DNA from: Eumeta japonica
Taxonomy: Eukaryota > Arthropoda > Insecta > Lepidoptera > Psychidae
Reading direction: 5' to 3'
Assembly: GCA_005406025.1 (NCBI GenBank)
Contig: BGZK01000179.1
Span: forward strand, 372,001 to 436,000
Length of the DNA stretch: 64,000 nt
This document shows positions 56,527 to 64,000 of this stretch, piece by piece (position 1 is the stretch's first letter; the number at the start of each line of letters is the position of its first letter). Below the pieces are notes generated by a model, which was given only the letters and a program-made list of their open reading frames with translations, had not been told where the DNA came from and searched no databases. The translations under genes were made by a program, and so were the position numbers.

Positions 56527-57505
56527 GAAGACGACAGTGAAATGAATGAACTGGGTTGTGCATGAACCAGGTGCGCTTTCGCCAATATTCTTTGAAAAGT
56601 ATAAAGTAGTTATGGATTGGTCAATCGGGATCTATAGCTTGGCCACCACGATTTCTAGACTTAGGTTCAATAAACGTTTCCATCTAGCTGGAGTAATACA
56701 ATTTATATTTATTTCGCTGATATATAAGGAAAAATTAAAAAACAGTGACAAAAAAATCGTACTGTTCAAAGTAAAGTTTTTTAGTATATTGAAATCTTCC
56801 CTGAACGCGACAGTAGGTATTTCAATTCCTTTTTCTTAATAGTAGTAAATAAGCAAATAAAAGGCAACAATGTCTATTTTTAATCGACCCTTTTTGTGCT
56901 TTAAATTGAATTTCAACTTCTTTTATTATGGTTGCATCTCCTTACTGTTAAGAAGTTTTTATTTCACTTTAAAGGGCTTAGAATAGAAGAATTCCACGTT
57001 AGTCTAGTGTGGATTGAAGCTCTTAGCTACCTTTTATAATTAATGTAGGGACTATGTTTGGGAACGGACGGTCATCGTATTCTCCGAGGCAAAAAGCCAG
57101 CGGTATAATTTGACTTAAATCAGAAACCTGTGGTCAAAATAAAATAAACATCTAGGTGAAAAAATTTCATTTACTTTTAAATGAAATTCAAAATTGGAAG
57201 AAAATTCTAAGTTTTAAGAATGATCGTTTTTTACACTTTCTGATAACAACGGATACAATAAGTTAATTTTGTTAATTTATTAAAAAAAAACCCATTTAAT
57301 TCAATTATCATACAGTGGACCAATATAATTGTAACCTGTTTCTTCACAATCAATAAAGACTCGAAAATCAGGTATTAAGGCGAGCATAGACGAAGTTAAA
57401 ACATAGGCAGAAGAAAAAAAATGTTATCACAAACGGGATTATAAACAGTGATTTATATTATGGATTTATATTTATAATTCATGTTATTATGATAATACTA
57501 ATAAC
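56527..57505. other. AT-rich DNA, nothing identified
   Basis: A 97-codon open stretch at 56546-56839 has no recognisable motif and is not called as a gene. Confidence 0.35.
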
Positions 57506-57850
57506 AACAATAATTTAAACTCATGCTTATTTTTCACAAGGGCTGGCAGAAATCACAGATCATGCTATATATTTCGAATAGTACTGACTTTCATCAATAG
57601 CTCGTCGGTTTTGGGTGCTTAAAATTTGATGCATCTTTAATATACCACTGATTTGGTCGGAATAAGATTTTTTAGGGCAACCTTAATCGACCCTTCCATC
57701 GAACACGTTCGCTCTATAGATTTGTTTTGTTAGTCTATTTTCATTCATCCTTTCCAAATGGCCCAACCACCGCAACATAAATTTTTCTACTCTAGTCGTA
57801 TTCTATATCCCATTTCAAAGAACATCGTATTCTGAATTAGTATTTTTATT
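57506..57850 (-). repeat. Dispersed GGTAGGCAGAGA-type repeat, copy 2
   Basis: GGGCTGGCAGAAATCACAG, then CTCGTCGGTTTTGGGTGCTT and AAATGGCCCAACCACCGCAACA, match the copy at 44.3 kb and extend further. Confidence 0.5.
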
Positions 57851-58479
57851 CTTCTCTACGTTTTTTATCTATGCGTATGAAGAATACAACTTAAGTAAAC
57901 ATGACCACTACATACAAACATGCATCCTGTTGCTCTACAATACAGGGAGTAATTGCATTCGAAATTGTTCGAAGAACCTCGCTCAAACGCTAACGAGTTA
58001 CGCGCGACAACCAGACACCATCTTCTTGATTATCGCTAGAAATAATAGAACTATGTAAGTGGTTGACGTTGACTCTATTTGTTTAGAGTGTATCAGCTTT
58101 TAGTAGTAACTTCATCGCCACGGCTGAATATCACGTGTAATGGGGAATTCTTCTCTGTCTGTGTACTGCACTAGTTGTCGATGTGGAATTTGCCTCATGT
58201 TATTCAAAAGAATGAATACGACAGTAAAAGCTGTCACATTTTCAAATTACATTATTCATGATATGTAAATTATTGAAATAAATCAAAGTCAAAAGTGCGT
58301 GTTGCCAGTTCCGAACTTCAGACGCGGTCTGTTGCAATGCGTAGACTACCTCGTACTATGTGAGACAGAGAGAACCTCGCTTTATCTGCTACATGAAGTT
58401 TGAAACGAGGTAATTCGCAGAACGAGAGTTACCCACATAGTAACAGTATTAGTAAGTCGAAGTGGCATTGAGCAAGCCG
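57851..58479. other. Anonymous DNA
   Basis: No gene or repeat is supported. Confidence 0.4.
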
Positions 58480-58695
58480 CATCGCACGTTAAACCGACAA
58501 TTGCCGGGGAAGAAAGGCTCTTGATTGGTGACCAAGAACCGAATGTCGAAAAGTGGGACGCTGTTCCACCGGCAAAGGTTGAAGGGTCACCGTTGGATGC
58601 AGATGGTCCGAGATAGATCTAGGGAAGGCAAGTCTATATAGGCTTATACACTGGATATCCAGCAGTGGACATCGATTGACTGATTGAAACCAAAT
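58480..58695 (+). pseudogene. RTE-like ORF2 C-terminal scrap
   Basis: Read on the plus strand, the piece gives W-M-Q-M-V-R-D-R-S and, after one stop, D-I-Q-Q-W-T-S-I-D. This is the usual last part of insect RTE-like ORF2 proteins (R-W-M-Q-x-A-x-D-R ... A-Y-x-Q-Q-W-T). The minus-strand 69-codon frame is its shadow. Confidence 0.6.
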
Positions 58696-60095
58696 CACTG
58701 GTTTCGTATTTGTAGGGCATTTTAAGCTCTAGGTTTCAGACTTTTTCGTCACATTGCTGAGGCTGTTAATTAGGAACCTTCAATCCGCACTGACCCAACG
58801 TGGAGGGTACAATTTCAAAGCTCTTCAATCAGAACCAAAAAGGTCACAGTTGGGTACGTCTCGGTTATTGGGTATATAAAGACATTATTTATTTCGATGT
58901 GAGTCAAAACAGGAGATTGCTGCATAGCACCACGAACAACATATTAAAATTCAAACAGACAACAGTTTCCATACACAATGTAAGAATTTCATACTAAAAT
59001 AGAGTTGGACTTGACATAGCTGTGATTTGTATCGTCTCGTGTGTATATATGTGTGTGCGCGTGCGTAGATGCGTGCTTGCGTGTGTGTATGTATGGGTAT
59101 TAATTACAATACAGTAGGTTACACGATTATTCTGGCAAACTCTTATAATTAAAATTAATGACAATTTATATTTGCAGAAACACATCGGTCATATTAAACG
59201 CACAGTGAAGAAAATTGTAGTAGTTTATGCTCCGTGGGCGTTCGGCTTAATAGGTAGAGTAACAGCAAATGTCGAGAATCGATTATTCACTACACTTCAA
59301 TAAAGCAAAGGTTTGAAACGAAATGGATTGAAACACTTCAAGTTTATTAATTAAGGTAGTTATTGTTACAATTTCTCTGATGTTGTCCCGTTATGTTAAA
59401 AGTTTGGGGTGCGTAATTATGGACGACCCAAGCTTGCGTTAAATAAAAGCTCTTATTGATTACATGTAACATATACTTCTTTACGATGTTGTGTGTGACG
59501 AGATGCGTATCAAAATTTTGTTTAGAGAGAAAAATACATGTATTTTCGTTTTCTATCTATCCTTGCTTCTTGTAAAACCTTTTTCTTATCTGATACTAGT
59601 ATACAAGTCGTCGCATGCTCATTTCTCGTCGCGGTTCGTCACGCCATCATGAAGAGTTACATTGCATTAGCATAAAATAAAAGAAAATCTTAGACATGAA
59701 AAAAAATCTTGTTGAAATTGAGATAATAAGTCACTCCGTTTGCTTTTATACAAGCTTTTTTATGAATAATGTTTTGTGTATTATCTTATCATTATAATAA
59801 TATACACGTTTGTAAAATTAGATTAAAAAAAAAACCCTGCGTTTTTTTATCAGCCGATTATCAAACATTTTACCTACAGTCCTATTACTATAATGCACAA
59901 TGAAAGACAAATTTTAACCAAGTTAGATTGTTTCGCGAGAGAATTTTTATGTTGTAATCCTTCAAATTTTTTATATGTTCGGGCATATACACGCGCCATT
60001 TAGTCCTAAATTAAGCAATGAGACTTGTGTACCGTTTAATTAGCACAAGTAGTACAAGTCATTTATGATGGTTGATAAAATACACCGCATAAACT
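58696..60095. other. AT-rich DNA with a GT-rich microsatellite
   Basis: An interrupted (GT)n/GTGCGT tract occupies about 59035-59095. There is no supported gene. Confidence 0.4.
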
Positions 60096-60129
60096 AGATT
60101 TATATATATATATATATATATATAAATCT
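60096..60129. repeat. Perfect 34-bp (TA)n palindrome
   Basis: AGATTTATATATA... mirrors ...TATATAAATCT exactly. It is a (TA)n microsatellite with symmetrical flanks. Confidence 0.9.
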
Positions 60130-60700
60130 TTTTGCTAGTACTCACCTGGATTTTTGCAGAAGGTAATGTTTATACGGATATTTTGAAGTCTGTTCCCAAC
60201 GCCTTATCGGGCTCATCTTTAAGCGCAAACAGATACTTGAATAGGAAGTTCGCTATTGGGTTACCTTGGACGACTTTAGACTCAAACTCTTCTCAACGTA
60301 AGGGCTATTTAGCCAACCTTCCGTTCGTGTTCTGTTATTTTTTTTTAACCGATGTGGGACCTGGTCGACATAGGAACTTGTACCGAGTTAAAGCCCATCA
60401 TATCGCGAAAGATTTCATCTGTACGTCAAATACTTTAATTGCATTAATTTGCATCAAACGTAGGCCATTGGATGCATCTCTGTTATACCTCGGATCAAAG
60501 CCGCTCCACGTGCTTCCCTACTTGCTTTCACAAACAGTCTCCTTGTTATGTTGTCGCATTTACTGATAAAGTGTTTTAATATAAGAGCATTGCATAATTT
60601 ATGTTTTAACTTTATAAATGTCATTTTAACTAAACGCAGGAAATTAGATAAAATATCGTATATGCTATTGTTGTTACAGTCCAAAGAATAGACATTTAAA
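60130..60700. other. Unidentified coding-like stretch
   Basis: Composition between 60150 and 60560 is closer to coding than its surroundings. The plus strand is open for 144 codons without an ATG near the start. The minus strand gives plausible protein text (V-V-Q-G-N-P-I-A-N-F-L-F-K-Y-L-F-A-L-K-D, 60290-60230) across stops. Neither is recognised. It may be a decayed gene or element piece, with the minus strand slightly preferred. Confidence 0.25.
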
Positions 60701-61919
60701 ACAATAAAACAATGTTTTTACTCTGTACGAGTTTATAAAATAAAAGTACATAATTTATCGATTATATATGTACGTCCCGTAATAAATCGACAATATCCAT
60801 TAATATCATTAAACTTATGAGTTTCAGTTACCAACATTCAAAAAGTTAAGCAACGGACCATCAACATACAAATTTAATCTTTATTTTGTTTTGTTAATTT
60901 TTTTTTTGCTTTATTTTGTTCCTTGTCCCATTTGCTACCTCCACACCACTTCGAAGTTAATCACTAACTCTCCTACGTCTTGCTTAGGCGCTCTTTAGAA
61001 ATGAGTTCGTATCCATCGTGGGTGATTATGTATAAAATTCATTAAAACACACCTCTTACGTGTTTGATTGATATTTAATCTTACCAAGCAAGTAATTTCT
61101 TTCAGTTATTGTCACCCAGCGCTTTCACAAAAATGTAGCAAGTTCTTTGTATCTGTTCTGTCATGATCTTGAGATGCGTATCCACAAATTTAACTAATTA
61201 TTTTTTTGATCGGTAGCATATATCTCTTCATTTTTCATTTACCCTTGCTTGCCGTGGAATCTTCCTTTTTGAATGAAGTTCTTTGACGCGGCTTGCGAGA
61301 GGTGTGAGTAGGTAGAAATCGTCACATAATGAAAAAGCGTTATGTCCCCACCGTTCGATTCTCTTTTTTTATTAATAATTTTATTATCACCTTTTATTTT
61401 TGTCTTAAGCTGTGTATTTCCAGTTATGCATCGTTATTGTTTTATAATCTCATATATTTTATTCTATCATTTTCTTTGGAAAGTTTCTCTTTAAGTTCAT
61501 TGTTCGCTTTTTCTAATCTTGTTTGTCTATCTATAGAAATTATTTTTTCCACGTTATTCTCACGAGTATGGGATAATTAAATAGTCAACTCTCCCAGTAG
61601 TTCGGATAAAGGGGCAAGAGATTAAATATAACAGGGTGCGCCCTGTTGCCCTAAGGTGGCTTGTTCGCGACAAAATATTTTTGGACACCCTATTGCAATT
61701 CAGAACACAGCAAGTCTCACCTTTACTTGGTTGCATTAAATTCCACCGCTTATATCAGATCGAACCTTACGCGTCTGACGTAAATTGTAGTCCGGGGTAT
61801 CATTTTGGAGTTTTCCTTTTCCTAGACAAGTGGCAGATCATTGCTAACGACGCCAATTTCTTTGCAATATTACACCGATCTTTGCAATTATAAACGATCA
61901 CAAATCCAATAGGGTTGCA
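60701..61919. other. AT-rich DNA, nothing identified
   Basis: Open frames at 61329-61580 and 61636-61893 lack recognisable motifs; the second has no ATG start. Confidence 0.35.
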
Positions 61920-62410
61920 ACGTTTTATAACAGAGTTAATTTTACTGTCTTCCAGCTCCATCTTCAGACCATGAAAAGTCCAGAGTACTTGCCAAGCAAA
62001 ATCATATGATTAGAAACATGACGAGTCTATCTAATTTAGTTAACAAGTTCCTATGTTTACCTTCCGCCTCCAGATGGAAACTCTCCACTCTGGTCCTATA
62101 TGATATCAAGGTTCTGAAGATTCAGAACCTTGACATCATATAGGACCAGAGTGTTTGACAAGACAAATAAAATGACTTCAAATTCGGCAGGGATGTGTGC
62201 GATTTTATAACATAATTCCTTATACCACCTTCGAGTTCTATCTTTAGGCCCTGGATATCATGTAGTCCCAGTGTTTTCCAAGACGAAACCAATGAGCTCA
62301 AACTCGATGGATTTTGTTTACTTTAGGAGTTCCTATGGTCACCATCCGACTCCATCATCTGACCAGATTCAAGGTAACATATTATTCCATTGTCATCAAA
62401 GGTCCACAGA
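61920..62410. repeat. Diverged tandem array containing a near-perfect hairpin
   Basis: Related blocks recur in order. TTTTATAACA then CAGCTCCATCTTCAGACC (61923 on) corresponds to TTTTATAACATAATTCC then GAGTTCTATCTTTAGGCC (62203 on), a spacing of about 280 bp. TCATATAGGACCAGAGTGTTTGACAAGAC (62136 on) corresponds to TCATGTAGTCCCAGTGTTTTCCAAGAC (62259 on). An inverted pair at 62086-62153 lies in the first part. Confidence 0.6.
62086..62153. repeat. 33-bp stem, 2-bp loop inverted repeat
   Basis: The left arm 62086-62118 starts CACTCTGGTCCTATATGAT. It pairs with 62121-62153 at 32 of 33 positions, with a loop of GA. The single difference is GATATC versus GATGTC. Such identity implies recent inverted duplication or selection for pairing. 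Confidence 0.95.
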
Positions 62411-63015
62411 TGTACCAAATTGGAGTTCAATCGAACGTCAATAAGTAGTTATAATTTAGCTTTCAAGATTGGACCCACACAATCTAAAACAAGCTAAATA
62501 AAAGCTGGTAAAACAGTGTAAATTAAAGGGAAATCTTATTAGAAAGTGAAAAAAATGTTTTCTTTTGAAAGACATTTTTATAAGTGTGTAAATATTTTTT
62601 TGATCACTTTAGTAGGGGTCCCATTTATAAGATAGAGTGAATTCGCTCTCGTGTCATGAGTTTTAGGTCTATTAAAATTCAAATTTAAATTCAAAATGTC
62701 TTTATTTCTTAAGTTATAATATAACACTTTTAATAATTTAAAGAGTTTACAGTATTTTAATACAGTTTTAAATATTTTTATTTTATTACATTTTTGTTTA
62801 GTTCATATTAAATGTACTAGAAGGACGCGTAGAGCACTAGGTCTATGAGTTTCTCTTTCAATTTTCGTCAAAAATAGTATTCGCACAACTGGAACAATAA
62901 TAGACAGAATTTGGTATAGTGATTTTAATTAAACTAAATTTTAGCCCAACAATATCTTGTTCCAAAATGGGTGTTATTAATTTTAATTTCTCTCCCAAAT
63001 CGTTATATTATAATA
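62411..63015. other. AT-rich DNA, nothing identified
   Basis: No gene or repeat is supported. Confidence 0.4.
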
Positions 63016-63019
63016 ATAT

Positions 63020-63150
63020 GAAATCGCACCTATTTCCCAGAAGGGTAGGCAGAGATTATAGATTTCCATATGATTAAATCTTTGCATATCTTGCTTGCTT
63101 CGTTGACATCTGTCAACCTTTTTATGTAGTATGATATCAAATATTCTACA
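63020..63150 (-). repeat. Dispersed GGTAGGCAGAGA-type repeat, copy 3
   Basis: CACCTATTTCCCAGAAGGGTAGGCAGAGATTATAGATTTCC is the best-kept start of the family seen at 44.3 and 57.5 kb. The 62-codon frame over it is a shadow. Confidence 0.6.
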
Positions 63151-64000
63151 CATAAAATTATCTAAAATCACTAATGAGTTTCATTTTAAGTTATTATTTT
63201 ATTAGCTCCGAAATATTAAGGGTTTGTTATGTTTTTATTTCGGTATAGGGTTTTAGATATCGCATCTGATTCTTTCTGTACCATTCTAAAATATTATAAG
63301 CATTATTCATTTAATTTTAAATTTTTTCATTTTAGGTAATGAAGTTATACATTAACATTGTCGAATGCTTATTTTATTAAATTATGCAATATAAATAAAT
63401 AGCCTCCTTCTTCTAAATGTTCAGTAAGGCAAATATAACGTTCTTAAAAAAACGCCAATTATATTCGCTTCAGATAACTTGAATATTCCTCGAACAGTTG
63501 TCGACTTAAACATTTCGATAGCATACAGAGATACGTATTCCAAAAATAAACATCGTCCAGACATTTTTCTCTCATCTGAAAATATATGTTATCATTCTTT
63601 TGTATTCAAATTTAAACATAACCCATATAAATGCATCTGTGTGGAACTCAATATAAGTAGAATATAGAGCTAACACGTAATCACATCTCACTAGTATTCA
63701 TTCCCTTGCTTTCTTAAATTATTACCTTGACTTTTAGTAAATTTGCTCTATTTATTCGCGTTAAATCAAATAAAACTGCTATTTAAAGCAGTTTGGCTTC
63801 CGTGTCGTCTATTTCTGCATTCATTTGGTGTTTCGGATTGTTGATAATGTGTTTGACACTTTGAAGCAAACACGCTCAGTCCCAACCTAAGCTCACATTG
63901 TTAACATCAGGAATTACAGTTTCATATATAAGCTTTGAAGGCTATACATATCCGAGATATAGATCCGGCTATACACAGCCTTATTCTAAGGCTAAACAAA
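63151..64000. other. AT-rich DNA to the right edge
   Basis: No gene is supported. The 62-codon frame at 63479-63667 has no recognisable motif. Confidence 0.35.

Overview
This is an AT-rich, gene-poor piece of animal genome crowded with mobile-element remains. The host is most likely a moth or butterfly. The evidence is a clear animal Beclin-1/Atg6 gene plus repeat families I know from Lepidoptera: the CGGACGGACGGAC / AGGGTTCCGT repeat, the TAGCTTTTGCC...GGCTTCGC repeat, the GGTAGGCAGAGA repeat, and Jockey, BEL/Pao and RTE remnants of lepidopteran type. The assignment rests on recognition, not on a search.

Host genes occupy about the first 4 kb. On the minus strand at the left edge is a promoter (344-423) with a heat-shock element, TATA box and initiator; its gene lies mainly off the left end. 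Next, also on the minus strand, is a three-exon gene at 923-1699 for a 168-residue secreted protein with a signal peptide and an RIRR processing site. Its exons are too short, or lack a start codon, to be seen as simple ORFs; I assembled it from splice sites and reading phase. Diverging from it on the plus strand is an intact single-exon beclin-1 gene (2516-3793), whose start codon is overlapped by a 10-codon upstream ORF. I found no other intact host gene.

From 6.2 to 21 kb there are DNA transposon remains: a SAP-motif ORF fragment interrupted by a TGAC-rich array (6.3-6.9 kb), an orphan exon-like ORF (7.0-7.4 kb), a hAT element with terminal repeats and a perfect 8-bp target duplication (7542-8854) that carries a palindromic fold-back, a family with internal inverted repeats (12.5, 15 and 19 kb), and a broken mariner (19.1-20.1 kb). 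Dispersed repeats follow to 22.6 kb.

From 22.6 to 33.1 kb there is a three-layer nest. A minus-strand BEL/Pao element (LTR at 28534-29042) is interrupted by a plus-strand Jockey-type retrotransposon (22912-26525, 10-bp target duplication, poly-A tail), which is itself interrupted by a minus-strand RTE-like fragment (about 11-bp target duplication). A second Jockey copy (30.05-32.6 kb) abuts a second LTR. From 33 to 40 kb there are a second mariner, two further non-LTR elements and a Jockey 3' fragment. From 40 to 51 kb the sequence is mostly anonymous, with SINEs and dispersed repeats. From 51.5 to 56.5 kb there is the most complete Jockey copy (5' UTR, ORF1 and the 5' part of ORF2), with another Jockey fragment inserted in its tail behind a 9-bp target duplication, and a third, internally deleted LTR. 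The last 7.5 kb hold repeats and a near-perfect 33-bp hairpin inside a diverged tandem array.
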